Assembly: GCF_014023275.1 (NCBI RefSeq)
Contig: NZ_CP054698.1
Coordinates: 1,550,001 to 1,614,000 of the forward strand
Direction: 5' to 3'
Origin: Nostoc edaphicum CCNP1411
GTDB lineage: Bacteria; Cyanobacteriota; Cyanobacteriia; Cyanobacteriales; Nostocaceae
Length of the DNA stretch: 64,000 nt
Under the pieces are notes generated by a model. The model was not told the DNA's origin. It was given only the letters and a program-made list of their open reading frames with translations, and did no database searches. Shown here in pieces: positions 19,359-29,840 of the stretch (positions within the stretch are counted from its first letter, which is position 1; every line of letters begins with the position of its first letter). The position numbers were made by a program, and so were the translations under genes.

Positions 19359-21190
19359 ATTACGAGCATTTAGACCCTGATAAAAAAGATATTTTGATCA
19401 TTGATGATATGGCGGATAACCTCCGGGTTTTATCCTCCATATTGACAAGGGAAGGGTATAACGTTCGTAAAGCTTTGAATTGGCAAATGGCACTGACAGC
19501 CACTCAAACCCTATTACCGGATTTGATTCTACTCGACATTATGATGCCAGAAGTAGATGGCTATGAAATTTGTCAGACTTTTAAAGCTTGGGAGCTAACA
19601 GCAGATATTCCGGTAATTTTTATTAGTGCTTTGGATGATGTTTTTGATAAAGTTAAAGCCTTTAAAGTGGGTGGTGTAGACTACATCACCAAACCTTTTG
19701 AGTTTCAAGAAGTTTTAGTGCGCGTGCAAAATCAACTGGCATTGAGGTCGGCGCGATTAGAAATATTGAAACTAAATGTCGAACTGGAACATCGGGTAAA
19801 ACACCGGACTGGAGAGCTAGAAAAAACTCTACAAAAACTCCAACAAGAAATCAATTCCCGGCAAAAATTGCAAAGTCAACTGTTAGATATAGCGCTGCAT
19901 GATTCGCTGACTGGCTTGCCAAACCGAGTTTTATTTATCAGGCGACTAGAAAATGCCCTCAATCGAGCCAAGCAAGAATCTAATTATCAGTTTGCGGTAC
20001 TTTTCTTGGACTGCGATCGCTTCAAAGTTGTCAACGATTCCCTTGGTCATCTGGTGGGAGATGAATTGCTGATTGCCATTGCTCGTCGCCTGCAAGCATG
20101 TCTGATACCTATTGATACTTTAGCACGATTGGGCGGAGACGAATTTGGAATTCTCCTAGAAAATATCACAGATATCAACATAGCAATCCAAGTTGCGGAA
20201 CGGATTATGCAACAGCTATCACTTGCTTTTAATCTGTCAAGATATGAAGTATTTATGAATGCCAGTATTGGTATTAGTTGGGGCAATAAAGATTACGATC
20301 GCCCAGAGTATTTGCTGCGGGATGCTGATACGGCAATGTATCGGGCTAAGGCACAAGGGAGAGCAAAATATCACGTTTTTAATCCAGCAATGCATCAGGA
20401 AGCTATTCAGCTTTTAGAGTTAGAAAATGACCTGCGAAGGGCTGTTGAAAGACAAGAATTTATTGTTTACTATCAACCAATTATTTCTCTAACTACAGGC
20501 AGAATCTCTGGATTTGAAGCTTTGGTACGCTGGCAACATCCGATTCGTGGTCTGATTTCTCCCACAGAATTTATTCCTGTGGCAGAAGAAACAGGTTTAA
20601 TTAATGCCATCAATACTTGGGTATTACAGTCAGCTTGTCATCAATTAAGCATCTGGCAACATCATCCAGTGACACCAGAACCCCTAACTATGAGTGTCAA
20701 TTTGAGTGCGCGGTTATTTTTGCAGCCCAATTTAGTAGAACAAATTGACCGAATAATTTATGAAAATAAAATAAATCCTGCATATTTAGAATTAGAAATT
20801 ACCGAAAGTGTAATTATGGAAAATACTAATGCTATTAAAATAATTCTTAAGCAACTAAAGCAACGAAAAATCAAGTTGATTATGGATGATTTTGGTACAG
20901 GATATTCCTCTTTGAGTTACCTGCACAGCTTTCCTTTAAATGCACTAAAAATTGATAAATCTTTCGTCAAACGTATGCAGGAGAACAAAGAAAATATGGG
21001 GTTAGTACCAGCAATGATTGGCATTGCCAACTCAATGGGGATGAGTGCGATCGCTGAAGGTGTCGAAACACAAGAACAGTTAACCCAATTGAGAAGTTTA
21101 AACTGCAATTTTGCTCAAGGATATCTTTTTTCTCAACCCATAGAACAACAATTGGTTCTTAATTTTCTTGCCTCAGCACCTCAATGGTAG
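19355..21190 (+). CDS. Response regulator with GGDEF and EAL domains (c-di-GMP turnover)
   Basis: The protein joins a receiver (ILIIDDMADNLRVL; phospho-acceptor in LLDIMMPEVDG near residue 61), a GGDEF domain with an intact RLGGDEFGILLE (near 260), and an EAL domain with GFEALVRWQHP (near 388), DDFGTGYSSLSYLHSFP and AEGVET. Both catalytic motifs look intact, so it could make or degrade cyclic di-GMP. There is no membrane segment. It overlaps the preceding hybrid kinase by 4 bases and is very likely its output partner. Confidence 0.95.
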   Translation: MNYEHLDPDKKDILIIDDMADNLRVLSSILTREGYNVRKALNWQMALTATQTLLPDLILLDIMMPEVDGYEICQTFKAWELTADIPVIFISALDDVFDKVKAFKVGGVDYITKPFEFQEVLVRVQNQLALRSARLEILKLNVELEHRVKHRTGELEKTLQKLQQEINSRQKLQSQLLDIALHDSLTGLPNRVLFIRRLENALNRAKQESNYQFAVLFLDCDRFKVVNDSLGHLVGDELLIAIARRLQACLIPIDTLARLGGDEFGILLENITDINIAIQVAERIMQQLSLAFNLSRYEVFMNASIGISWGNKDYDRPEYLLRDADTAMYRAKAQGRAKYHVFNPAMHQEAIQLLELENDLRRAVERQEFIVYYQPIISLTTGRISGFEALVRWQHPIRGLISPTEFIPVAEETGLINAINTWVLQSACHQLSIWQHHPVTPEPLTMSVNLSARLFLQPNLVEQIDRIIYENKINPAYLELEITESVIMENTNAIKIILKQLKQRKIKLIMDDFGTGYSSLSYLHSFPLNALKIDKSFVKRMQENKENMGLVPAMIGIANSMGMSAIAEGVETQEQLTQLRSLNCNFAQGYLFSQPIEQQLVLNFLASAPQW

Positions 21191-21458
21191 CTATCAAGTA
21201 CCACCGAAAAAACAATTCATTGTTGATGCTCGGTTAGATAATCTGCGCCTGCTATCTACTATACTTCTGTAAGCAGATTATTCGGTTCACAACGATCTCT
21301 AATTAGAGAATAGCTTTGATAGTCTGTAAAACTCTCCAGACACCGTGGGAGTTAAACTATAAATATAAGTATTTCGGTGAAATTGGTTAACAAACTTCAG
21401 GGGCTTTCAAAGAAGCATTTACTAAGCTCAATAATAATACGCCTAGCTTTTGATAATA

Positions 21459-22862
21459 ATGCATTTTAATCAAACTAACCATAATAAAAGAAATATTTTG
21501 GTGGTCGATGATACCCCAGATAATTTGCGGCTTTTATCGGCAATGTTGACTGCACAAGGCTTTGAAGTTCGCAAAGCCTTAAACGGGAAAATGGCACTGA
21601 CTGCGTGTCAAATGGTTTTGCCTGATGTGATTTTGCTGGATATCAATATGCCAGATATGGATGGCTATCAAGTTTGTCAACAACTGAAAGCTGATGATAA
21701 AACTTGTGAAGTTCCAGTAATTTTTATTAGTGCCTTGGATGATGTTGTAGATAAGGTAAAAGCCTTTGATGTTGGTGGTGTAGATTATATTGCAAAACCT
21801 TTTCATGGGGCAGAGGTGGTATTGCGAATTGAAAATCAGATTAATTTACGTTTGCTCCAAGTTAAACTACAAGAAAAAAACTTTCTACTTCAACAGGCCC
21901 TTGACGACTTGAAAGCCTCTCAAGTTCAACAAATTCAGAACGAAAAGATGGTGGCCCTGGGACAGTTAGTGGCTGGACTGGCTCATGAGATTAATAACCC
22001 TATCAGTTTTATTTATGGGAATCTCCAATATGCTGGTCAATATGTGCAAGACCTAGTGAATATTATTGAGGTTTATCAACAGGAATATCCCAAACCCACA
22101 CCAAAAATTCAGCAAATAGCCAAAGATGTAGACCTGAATTTTATGATTAAGGATCTGCAAAGCCTGATAGGTGCAATGTATAGGGGTTCTGATCGCATTC
22201 GGGAAATTGTACTGGCGCTACAACACTTCTCTCGACATGATGAAGCAGAGATGAAGCGGGTAAATATCCATGAAGACATCGAAAATACTTTGGTGATGTT
22301 ACAACATCGGCTCAGGGAAGTAGCTGAACGTCCGGCAATTATTATAGTAAAAGATTATGGTAACTTACCCCTAGTCACTTGTTATGCAAGTGAACTAAAC
22401 CAAGTATTTATGCATCTGTTGAATAATGCTATTGATGCAATAGAAGAGAGAGTGGGGAATGGAGAACTCGGTGTCCCCTCTGGGGATAAGGGGCGATGGG
22501 GAATGGAGAATCAATCTTCTACACTCTATTCCCTACTCCCTGCTCCCCAAATTCGGATTCATACAGAGGTGACAGACTTAAATATGGTCAAAATTGCGAT
22601 CGCTGATAATGGTCTTGGTATAGAAGAGTCGTTGCGATCGCGTTTATTTGACCCATTTTTTACAACAAAACCTGTGGGTAAAGGTAGTGGACTAGGATTA
22701 TCCATTAGCTATCAGATTATCGTGCAAAAACACCGAGGAAATATTACTTGTACCTCAGATGTTGGCAAAGGAGCAGAGTTTGCGATCGAAATTCCCATAG
22801 AGCAACCTGATATCTCATCGCAATTTTCAAAATTGGAAAATGGATTGGGGATTGGGGATTAG
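21459..22862 (+). CDS. Receiver-histidine kinase fusion
   Basis: An N-terminal receiver (ILVVDDTPDNLRLL; LLDINMPDMDG) is joined through a coiled coil to a kinase with the H-box LVAGLAHEINNPISFIYGNL (His near residue 175) and ATPase boxes HLLNNAIDAI, IADNGLGI and GKGSGLGLSIS. It lacks membrane segments and so must be told its signal by another protein. ATG at 21459 is preferred over TTG at 21450. Its receiver is very like that of the GGDEF-EAL protein, which points to duplication. About 30 residues of repeat DNA (VGNGELGVPSGDKGRWGMEN...) are inserted in the ATPase domain at 22450-22552. Confidence 0.93.
   Translation: MHFNQTNHNKRNILVVDDTPDNLRLLSAMLTAQGFEVRKALNGKMALTACQMVLPDVILLDINMPDMDGYQVCQQLKADDKTCEVPVIFISALDDVVDKVKAFDVGGVDYIAKPFHGAEVVLRIENQINLRLLQVKLQEKNFLLQQALDDLKASQVQQIQNEKMVALGQLVAGLAHEINNPISFIYGNLQYAGQYVQDLVNIIEVYQQEYPKPTPKIQQIAKDVDLNFMIKDLQSLIGAMYRGSDRIREIVLALQHFSRHDEAEMKRVNIHEDIENTLVMLQHRLREVAERPAIIIVKDYGNLPLVTCYASELNQVFMHLLNNAIDAIEERVGNGELGVPSGDKGRWGMENQSSTLYSLLPAPQIRIHTEVTDLNMVKIAIADNGLGIEESLRSRLFDPFFTTKPVGKGSGLGLSISYQIIVQKHRGNITCTSDVGKGAEFAIEIPIEQPDISSQFSKLENGLGIGD
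22450..22552. repeat. Intergenic-type repeat inside the second kinase gene
   Basis: The stretch GGGGAATGGAGAA ... GGGGATAAGGGG ... CCCTACTCCCTGCTCCCC is read in frame between LLNNAIDAIEE and QIRIHTEV. It is in the same loop of the ATPase fold as the repeat in the kinase at 15696. Confidence 0.75.
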
Positions 22863-22865
22863 GGA

Positions 22866-22959
22866 GATGGAGAGCAGAGAAGCAGAGAAGCAGAGAAGCA
22901 GAGAAGCAGGGGAGAATAATAATGCCCAATGCCCAATGCCCAATGACAAATGACAAATA
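22866..22959. repeat. Tandem repeats, left flank of the regulator gene
   Basis: GCAGAGAA octamers (22872-22910) are followed by GGGAGAATAATAATG and CCCAATG heptamers, then ACAAATGACAAATAA. The region is an inverted counterpart of 23638-23756 on the other side of the regulator gene. Confidence 0.8.
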
Positions 22960-22962
22960 AAT

Positions 22963-23637
22963 CTAATTAATCAATAATTCAGGCGCTACCAATCCTTTTT
23001 GGATGGCTAAGACTGCGGCTTGAGTGCGATCGCGTACTTCTAGTTTTTGTAAAATAGCATGGACATGAACCCTCACTGTACCAGGGGCAATGTAGAGGAT
23101 CTCAGCAATTTCTTGATTGCTTTTGCCAGCTGCTACCAGTGCCAAAATTTCTTGTTCCCGCTTCGTTAAGGGATTTTCTAAGGCTTCGTCAGTTTTTGTG
23201 GACTGCACCGCCAGAGAATTGCCTTCAAAAGCGGCTCTAATTTCTGTTGTTGCCGTTTGATCCCACCAAGAAGCTCCAGCAGCAACCGATCGCACCGCCA
23301 ATATTAGAGACTCAGCAGGAATACCTTTAAGGCAGTAACCTTGCGCCCCGGCGGCAATTAACCGCGAAATCAGGGGTTTTTCAGAACGAGACGTTAAAAC
23401 GAGAATTGGTAAATTTGGGTGCTTCTGCTTGATTTGGCGACAAGCCTCAATCCCGCCAATTCCCGGTAAACCTATATCCAGCAAGACCAAATCTAGAGGA
23501 TAGCGATTTGCTAATTCTAAAGCTTGTTCCCCATCTTCTGCTTCTGCGACAATCTCCAAACTGGTTTCTTGTTGCAACCGCATCCGCAGACCAAGCCGAA
23601 ATAATTCATCATCTTCAACTAGTAAGATTTTTGTCAT
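22963..23637 (-). CDS. NarL/FixJ-type response regulator
   Basis: The receiver (ILLVEDDELFRLGLRMRL; phospho-acceptor in LVLLDIGLPGIGG) is followed by a LuxR-type helix-turn-helix (LTKREQEILALVAAGKSNQE, then IAPGTVRVHVHAILQKLEV). It should bind DNA after phosphorylation by a partner kinase. The kinase at 23757-24860 lies just upstream on the same strand and is the obvious candidate. The two genes are separated by a repeat array whose inverted partner lies past the stop of this gene. The targets are unknown; the kdp genes start divergently beyond the kinase. Confidence 0.93.
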   Translation of the reverse strand: MTKILLVEDDELFRLGLRMRLQQETSLEIVAEAEDGEQALELANRYPLDLVLLDIGLPGIGGIEACRQIKQKHPNLPILVLTSRSEKPLISRLIAAGAQGYCLKGIPAESLILAVRSVAAGASWWDQTATTEIRAAFEGNSLAVQSTKTDEALENPLTKREQEILALVAAGKSNQEIAEILYIAPGTVRVHVHAILQKLEVRDRTQAAVLAIQKGLVAPELLIN

Positions 23638-23756
23638 TTGTTATTGGGCATTGGTCATTTGTTATTGGGCATTGGGCATTGGGCATTGGGCATTGGGCAT
23701 TGGGCATTATTATTCTCCCCCTGCTCCCCTGCTCCCTCTGCTCCCCTGCTCACTCC
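23638..23756. repeat. ATTGGGC heptamer array, right flank of the regulator gene
   Basis: At least six ATTGGGC units lie at 23663-23708, then ATTATTATTCTCCC and CCCTGCTCCC words. In reverse complement this reproduces the order found at 22866-22959. Confidence 0.85.
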
Positions 23757-24860
23757 TCAACTCCCCGGTGGTGGACAAGCTGGGAGTCGGAAACCAAAGA
23801 GTGCGCCTCGTGGTGAGCGGTTCTCTGCCCAAATTGTACCCCCATGAGCAGTAATAATTTGCCTAGTCAAATAAAGTCCTAGCCCAGATCCTGAGACGTG
23901 GCGATCGCTATTTCCTTGATAAAACCTCTCAAATAAGTGAGGTAACTCTTTTTCAGTAATGCCGGAACCAGTATCGAGTATTTTTACCACTTGATCGCTA
24001 GAATAACCTTCAAATACTACTTCCACTTTACCGCCACGAGGGGTATGGTTAATGCCATTACTCAAGAGATTAGTAAAAACTCGCCCAAGTTGCAAAGAAT
24101 CACCATTTACCCAAAGAAAGCTCCGAAAATCTGATTCGCCATAGTGCAGAGAAATATAAACCTGACGTGTTCTCGCTAGTTCAGTCAGGGTAGCAATGAT
24201 CTCCTCCGCCACAGTCACCAAGTTAACTGGTGATATCTGTAGTTTCAGCCCTTCAGTATCATTGCGGTACACATCTAAAAGTGTTTGGACTAATTGCAGT
24301 GTACTCCGATGACTACGAGCCATTGTTTGGAGGACTTTTGCTTGCATGGGCGTGATTTCACCAAATTGCTCATTTTGAAAATATTTCAGCGTTTCAATTG
24401 CTCCTAATAGGGGTGTTTTCAAATCATGCGTTAGGGTAGAAACAAAATCTTCACGCATGGTAGCTAGTTGTTCTTGGGAGCGCAATTGTGCTTGGGTATA
24501 AGCGATCGCTTCTTCGTTGCGGTGGTTGCGGTCACTTAACCAACCCGTTACCATCAACGCCAATACTGCAATCAGGCGATTTGCCAACGTTGGGGGATCA
24601 ATTATTTCTCCTCCGGGGATAAACAAATTCAACAATGTTAATCCTGTAGCGGCAAGAGTGATCCCCAATACTGCTTTCCGATTCAATCGAGAATCTGCTA
24701 ATAAAATCGTTCCTGTGTAGAGGTAGCCAAATACGTATTCAGGTGGTGTCAAATATTCCAAGACTATAACGATAGTAAAGGCGATCGCTATTAGCCCATA
24801 TATCTCCCTACGTTCATTTATAGCTTCTTTCATAGTCAATAATCGACTTAACATCGTCAT
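23757..24860 (-). CDS. Membrane sensor histidine kinase
   Basis: About four hydrophobic segments in the first 110 residues (including LIAIAFTIVIVLEYL and VLGITLAATGLTLLNLFI) are followed by the H-box DFVSTLTHDLKTPLLGA (His near 149) and ATPase boxes NLLSNGINHTP, DTGSGI and GSGLGLYLTR. It should sense a membrane or envelope signal and phosphorylate the NarL-type regulator next to it. Its 5' end faces kdpA across 458 bases. A role in potassium control is possible from position, but the sensor region is not recognisably KdpD and the regulator is not of the KdpE type. Confidence 0.9.
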   Translation of the reverse strand: MTMLSRLLTMKEAINERREIYGLIAIAFTIVIVLEYLTPPEYVFGYLYTGTILLADSRLNRKAVLGITLAATGLTLLNLFIPGGEIIDPPTLANRLIAVLALMVTGWLSDRNHRNEEAIAYTQAQLRSQEQLATMREDFVSTLTHDLKTPLLGAIETLKYFQNEQFGEITPMQAKVLQTMARSHRSTLQLVQTLLDVYRNDTEGLKLQISPVNLVTVAEEIIATLTELARTRQVYISLHYGESDFRSFLWVNGDSLQLGRVFTNLLSNGINHTPRGGKVEVVFEGYSSDQVVKILDTGSGITEKELPHLFERFYQGNSDRHVSGSGLGLYLTRQIITAHGGTIWAENRSPRGALFGFRLPACPPPGS

Positions 24861-25318
24861 TTATGATTTACTAAAAAATCGTGACTATACAATCTGGATA
24901 ACTATTTAATTCACCAATTATGAGCTATCTCCAAGCTATATCTGCAAACGCCAACTTTGAGAATTAACCCGAAAATTACGATTATCCAGATGCAGGAAAG
25001 GTGACTGGGAACTGGAGACTGGGTATTTGCCCACAAGGAGCGGGGTATATACCACAATCTTCCTAATCCCTAATCCCATTAAGAAAATCCTCTGGGATAT
25101 TTATATTCTTTGAAAGTAGCAAACTTTGAAAATGTATTGTATAAACAAATAATCCTAACTAGTTGAGATAGATGAATTAAGAGTAAAAATTAAATATTCT
25201 TAACAAAAACTTTAACAAGTATCTGGAAAATAGTAATAACTGAAAATAGTAAATATTTCAATCTGTTATTTCTAAGAATTGGCTTGCTAGCACTTAAATT
25301 TAATTTAGCGCAAGATAT
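24861..25318. other. Divergent promoter region between the kinase and kdpA
   Basis: No gene is supported. The left third has GGAACTGGAGACTGGG and CCTAATCCC repeat words; the right 200 bases are very AT-rich and probably contain the kdp promoter. I could not define operator sites. Confidence 0.5.
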
Positions 25319-27004
25319 ATGGGACAAGGTTTTTTGCAAATTGGCTTAACGCTGTGTATTGTGATAGCAATCACTCCACTATTCGGAAAATACATAGCGC
25401 GTGTCTTCTTGGGAGAAAGAACACTGCTTGATTTTTTAATGAACCCCATAGAGCGAAGTATGTTCGTACTTGCGGGTGTTCGGAGGAAGGATGATATGGC
25501 AGGTTCGCAGTATATCCGATCTGTACTATTTACCAACCTCATTATGGGAATTTCAGTATATTTTCTGATATATTTTCAGAGACTCTTACCCTGGAATCCA
25601 AACGGCTTTGGTGCGCCCAACTGGGATGTATTGCTGCACACAACGATTTCATTTGTTACCAATACCGATCAACAACATTATGCTGGTGAAACAACCTTGA
25701 GCTATTTTAGCCAGGTAGCGGCTTTAGGCTTTTTGATGTTCACCTCCGCAGCCACCGGTTTAGCCGTGGGAATTGCCTTTATTCGTGGGTTGACGGGTAG
25801 AAGACTGGGAAACTTTTACGTTGATCTCGTGCGTGGAATTACGCGAATATTGCTGCCGATTTCGATCATTGGAGCGATCGCTTTGCTTGTCGCAGGTGTA
25901 CCACAAACATTAGCTAAGACTATGGATGTGACAACCTTAGAAGGCGGGACGCAATATCTTGCCAGAGGCCCGGTGGCATCCTTTGAAATGATCAAACTTT
26001 TGGGCGAGAACGGCGGAGGTTTTTTTGGCGTAAACTCAGCTCACCCCTTTGAAAATCCTAATGGCGCTTCTAACTTGATAGAAATGATCGCCATGATTTC
26101 TATACCCGCCGCCTTGATTTACACCTACGGTATATTTGCTAACAACATCAAACAAGCTTGGCTACTTTTTTGGATGGTGTTTGTGATTTTTGTCGTTCTG
26201 GTGGGAGTGACAGCCGTGGGAGAACTGCAAGGTAATCCCCTAGTTAATAACGCCTTTGGATTAGAACAGCCCAATTTAGAGGGTAAAGAAGTTCGATTTG
26301 GCTGGGTACAAACCTCATTTTGGGCAGTGATGACTACTGCTACTATGTCTGGTGCGGTGAATGGGATGCATGATTCTTTGATGCCACCAGGATTATTTTC
26401 GACCCTCTTTAACTTGTTTATCCAGGTTATTTGGGGTGGTCAGGGAACTGGAACAGCTTACCTATTTATTTACTTAATTCTCACAGTGTTCCTAACTGGA
26501 CTAATGGCAGGACGCACCCCAGAGTTTTTAGGACGCAAAATTGAAAAGCGGGAAATCGTCCTTGCCAGCGTAGTGCTGTTGATTCACCCAATTCTAGTTT
26601 TGATTCCCAGTGCGATCGCCTTAGCTTATCCCATTACCCTATCTGGAATTAGCAACCCTGGCTATCACGGCATTTCCCAAGTAGTTTATGAATACGCCTC
26701 AGCAGCAGCAAATAATGGCTCCGGCTTAGAGGGGTTGGGAGATAACACCCGATGGTGGAACTTGAGTACTTTAGTTAGCTTAATAGGAGGACGCTACATT
26801 CCGATAATTGCCATCCTACTCTTGGCTGATGGCATGTCTCGCAAACAACCAGTCCCCGTAACCCCTGCTACCCTAAGAACAGATTCTCTGGTATTTACCA
26901 GTATCACGGCTGGAGTGACACTGATTTTGGGAGTGTTGACTTTCTTTCCCGTTCTAGCTTTGGGCCCCATAGCTGAGGGTTTAAAACTAGCATCTGGCAG
27001 TTAG
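25319..27004 (+). CDS. kdpA: Potassium-transporting ATPase subunit A
   Basis: KdpA is the potassium-selective channel-like subunit of the high-affinity KdpFABC pump in the plasma membrane. Its pore loops are recognisable: [42 protein letters not shown] and [12 protein letters not shown]. About ten hydrophobic segments are present and 561 residues is the normal length. The start [12 protein letters not shown] is as expected. It opens the kdp operon, but an unusually long gap of 400 bases separates it from kdpB. Confidence 0.97.
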   Translation: MGQGFLQIGLTLCIVIAITPLFGKYIARVFLGERTLLDFLMNPIERSMFVLAGVRRKDDMAGSQYIRSVLFTNLIMGISVYFLIYFQRLLPWNPNGFGAPNWDVLLHTTISFVTNTDQQHYAGETTLSYFSQVAALGFLMFTSAATGLAVGIAFIRGLTGRRLGNFYVDLVRGITRILLPISIIGAIALLVAGVPQTLAKTMDVTTLEGGTQYLARGPVASFEMIKLLGENGGGFFGVNSAHPFENPNGASNLIEMIAMISIPAALIYTYGIFANNIKQAWLLFWMVFVIFVVLVGVTAVGELQGNPLVNNAFGLEQPNLEGKEVRFGWVQTSFWAVMTTATMSGAVNGMHDSLMPPGLFSTLFNLFIQVIWGGQGTGTAYLFIYLILTVFLTGLMAGRTPEFLGRKIEKREIVLASVVLLIHPILVLIPSAIALAYPITLSGISNPGYHGISQVVYEYASAAANNGSGLEGLGDNTRWWNLSTLVSLIGGRYIPIIAILLLADGMSRKQPVPVTPATLRTDSLVFTSITAGVTLILGVLTFFPVLALGPIAEGLKLASGS

Positions 27005-27404
27005 AAAATTTATGAGTTATTAGTTATTAGTTTGCAATTAAGAGAATACCAAAAAAGAAATTATCCGGTTTCGTAGGAGAGCCAGCGCGTTGCGGTGTTA
27101 GCGATAACGTAATGCACCTTCATCAGATGGTGCATTAGGCATTCTACAGGTTGGATCTTTTTTCATTGGAAGTTCCCAATAACTCCTAACTCTAAGCATG
27201 TCAAGGTAATGTGTAGCTTGAATTTCATATTCGTTCAAACAAAATTTTCACTTGTTCTTTTAGAATTTTGAAAATTCCGACTTCAGAAGCTCAACTTCCA
27301 AGTTCTGAGCTATTCATGAATACAAGACTCACCTTGACAGCGCTACTCCTAACTTCTCACCCCTAACTCCTAACTTCTAATTCCTAACTTTATTTATTAA
27401 TCCA
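27005..27404. other. Long kdpA-kdpB spacer with hairpin and CCTAACT repeats
   Basis: No gene is supported. TAATGCACC (27110-27118) pairs with 27129-27137 across a 10-base loop. Heptamer-like CCTAACT/TCTAACT words fill 27355-27391 directly before kdpB. The hairpin lacks a U-tract. Confidence 0.5.
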
Positions 27405-29501
27405 GTGGCAACTAACTCCAAAGCTAGACGCCCAAATTCTCGTTCTGGCGATCGCCGCCAAGAACGTAAAAAGGCCAGGGCAAGTAATAAGTGGCTGTAC
27501 TTAAGGGCAATTAGAGATGCTTTTGTCAAGCTCAACCCTAAGTATGCAATTAAAAATCCAGTGATGTTTGTGGTTTGGGTGGGGACAATCATCACCCTGT
27601 TGCTGACAATTGATCCCAACCTATTTGGCCCAGCCCTGCAAAAGAACCCGCAACTTTTCAACGGTTTGTTATCGGGGATTTTATTCTTTACAGTTTGGTT
27701 TGCCAATTTTGCCGAAGCATTAGCAGAAGGACGGGGTAAAGCCCAAGCCGATGCCTTGCGGTTAACGAAATCAGAAACGATCGCTAAAAAACTTGCTCCC
27801 GACGGCACAATTAGTGAAGTTTCATCCACCAGCCTCAAGCAGGGCGATACCATCTATGTTGTTGCTGGCGATATCATCCCCGCTGATGGCGAAGTAGTTA
27901 TGGGTGTCGCCTCAGTAGATGAATCGGCTATTACTGGGGAATCTGCACCAGTATTAAAAGAATCAGGCTCCGACGTTTCTAGTTCCGTCACTGGCGGGAC
28001 GCGGATTATCTCAGATGAATTAATTATCCGCATTACTACTGACCCAGGCAAAGGCTTTATTGACCGGATGATTGCCTTAGTGGAAGGAGCAGAACGGAGT
28101 AAAACACCCAATGAAATTGCCCTGACAGTATTGCTGGCAGTTCTGAGCTTAGTATTTTTGTTAGTCGTGGTAACTCTGCCCGCACTTGCATACTATGTCA
28201 ATAGTCCAGTCAGCGTGCCAATTTTGATTGCCCTATTAGTGGCATTGATTCCTACAACCATTGGCGGTTTACTAAGTACCATCGGCATTGCTGGTATGGA
28301 TCGAGTTGCTCAATTTAACGTCATTGCTACTTCCGGACGAGCAGTCGAAGCCTGTGGTGATGTCAACACTTTAGTTCTCGACAAGACAGGTACAATTACC
28401 ATCGGCAACCGTTTAGCGGAAGAGTTTATTCCTATCAACGGTCATTCAATGTCGGAAATTGCTAACGTTGCGTGGGCGGCTAGTGTCTTTGACAATACAC
28501 CAGAAGGTAAATCCATTATCAGACTGGCAGAAAAGTTAGTAGCACGGTTTGATTTCGACTCCAACCAAGCAGAAGGAGTCGATTTTTCTGCCAAAACACG
28601 CATGAGTGGTACTAATTTACCTGGTGGGTATGAGGCGAGAAAGGGAGCAGTAGAAGCCATTAAAGGATTTGTCCGTTCCCGCAACGGACGTAATCCGCCA
28701 GAACTGGATGCTGCCTATGAACGAGTTTCTCGCCTGGGAGGTACACCTCTAGCAGTCAGCCTCGATAACGAAATCTATGGGATTATTTATCTCAAAGATA
28801 TTGTGAAACCTGGTATCCGCGATCGCTTTGAGCAACTGCGACGGATGGGAGTGAGTACCATCATGCTAACTGGCGACAACCGAATTACAGCTTCTGTCAT
28901 TGCTAGAGAAGCTGGGGTTGATGACTTCATTGCCGAAGCCACACCAGAAGACAAAATCAGCGTTATTAAAAAGGAACAAGCAGCAGGCAAATTAGTTGCG
29001 ATGACAGGAGATGGGACTAATGATGCGCCAGCATTAGCCCAAGCTAACGTCGGCGTTGCTATGAATACAGGAACGCAAGCTGCCAAAGAAGCCGCCAACA
29101 TGGTCGATTTAGACTCCGATCCCACAAAGCTGATCGATATCATTAGTATTGGCAAACAATTGCTGATTACTCGCGGAGCATTAACGACATTTTCTATCGC
29201 TAATGATATTGCTAAATACTTTGCAATTATCCCAGTGATATTTGTCGCTGCTAACCTGCAAAGCTTGAATATTATGAATTTGACTAGCCCTAAATCTGCT
29301 GTACTATCAGCGCTAATTTATAATGCTTTGATTATTCCTGCTTTGATTCCCTTGGCATTAAAGGGTGTGCGGTTTAGACCGCTGACAGCGAATCAGCTAC
29401 TCCAACGCAATATCTTAATTTACGGCTTAGGTGGGGTGATTGCACCGTTTATTGCCATTAAGCTGATCGATATACTGATTACAGTTGTAGGCTTGGCTTA
29501 A
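27405..29501 (+). CDS. kdpB: Potassium-transporting ATPase subunit B
   Basis: KdpB is the P-type ATPase that drives the Kdp pump. The phosphorylated aspartate is in [12 protein letters not shown] (near residue 326), the TGES loop near 177, and the hinge in [20 protein letters not shown]. The potassium-ATPase signature [15 protein letters not shown] is present. I take GTG at 27405 as start, which gives 698 residues, and the first 30 are basic ([18 protein letters not shown]). Confidence 0.97.
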   Translation: MATNSKARRPNSRSGDRRQERKKARASNKWLYLRAIRDAFVKLNPKYAIKNPVMFVVWVGTIITLLLTIDPNLFGPALQKNPQLFNGLLSGILFFTVWFANFAEALAEGRGKAQADALRLTKSETIAKKLAPDGTISEVSSTSLKQGDTIYVVAGDIIPADGEVVMGVASVDESAITGESAPVLKESGSDVSSSVTGGTRIISDELIIRITTDPGKGFIDRMIALVEGAERSKTPNEIALTVLLAVLSLVFLLVVVTLPALAYYVNSPVSVPILIALLVALIPTTIGGLLSTIGIAGMDRVAQFNVIATSGRAVEACGDVNTLVLDKTGTITIGNRLAEEFIPINGHSMSEIANVAWAASVFDNTPEGKSIIRLAEKLVARFDFDSNQAEGVDFSAKTRMSGTNLPGGYEARKGAVEAIKGFVRSRNGRNPPELDAAYERVSRLGGTPLAVSLDNEIYGIIYLKDIVKPGIRDRFEQLRRMGVSTIMLTGDNRITASVIAREAGVDDFIAEATPEDKISVIKKEQAAGKLVAMTGDGTNDAPALAQANVGVAMNTGTQAAKEAANMVDLDSDPTKLIDIISIGKQLLITRGALTTFSIANDIAKYFAIIPVIFVAANLQSLNIMNLTSPKSAVLSALIYNALIIPALIPLALKGVRFRPLTANQLLQRNILIYGLGGVIAPFIAIKLIDILITVVGLA

Positions 29502-29640
29502 GGACAGCAAAAGTAAAGACGGTGTGAAACTAGCACATCTTGATCAAAGTAAAATAATAAACATTTTTACTTTTACCTGTTGAGAGAGAGAACAAGAAGA
29601 ATATGAATAAACATCGTTTTCACTCAGCACTGCTTCGGCT

Positions 29641-29799
29641 ATGTCCTTTGTTTGGTCGCAATGGCATAAACAACAACACATATCACTCGCTATTTTTATC
29701 CTGCTGTGCTTGAATGTGGTAACTGCCCCAGTTGTTTATGCTGTTGCTAACAGCACCCTGAAACGTTCTACTGCGTGGGCAAAAGAATTAAAAAATTAA
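29641..29799 (+). CDS. Small Kdp membrane subunit, KdpG/KdpF-like
   Basis: This 52-residue frame (MSFVWSQWHKQQHISLAIF...) has one hydrophobic helix (about residues 14-36, ISLAIFILLCLNVV then TAPVVYAV) and a basic tail. Anabaena kdp operons carry a small cyanobacterial subunit (KdpG) at exactly this place between kdpB and kdpC, and KdpF stabilises the complex elsewhere. Relatives I recall have a second hydrophobic segment, so this copy may be shortened at its end. An overlapping frame from ATG 29603 ends at 29713 and is less protein-like. Confidence 0.6.
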   Translation: MSFVWSQWHKQQHISLAIFILLCLNVVTAPVVYAVANSTLKRSTAWAKELKN

Positions 29800-29840
29800 A
29801 AATTAAAAATTAAATTCTAGGAGCAATTGGAAAACTTTTT

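Noticed and set aside
23638..23756. CRISPR-like or minisatellite coding signal in the ATTGGGC array
   Set aside because: The units are directly adjacent heptamers, typical STRR; the frames through them are only translations of the repeat.
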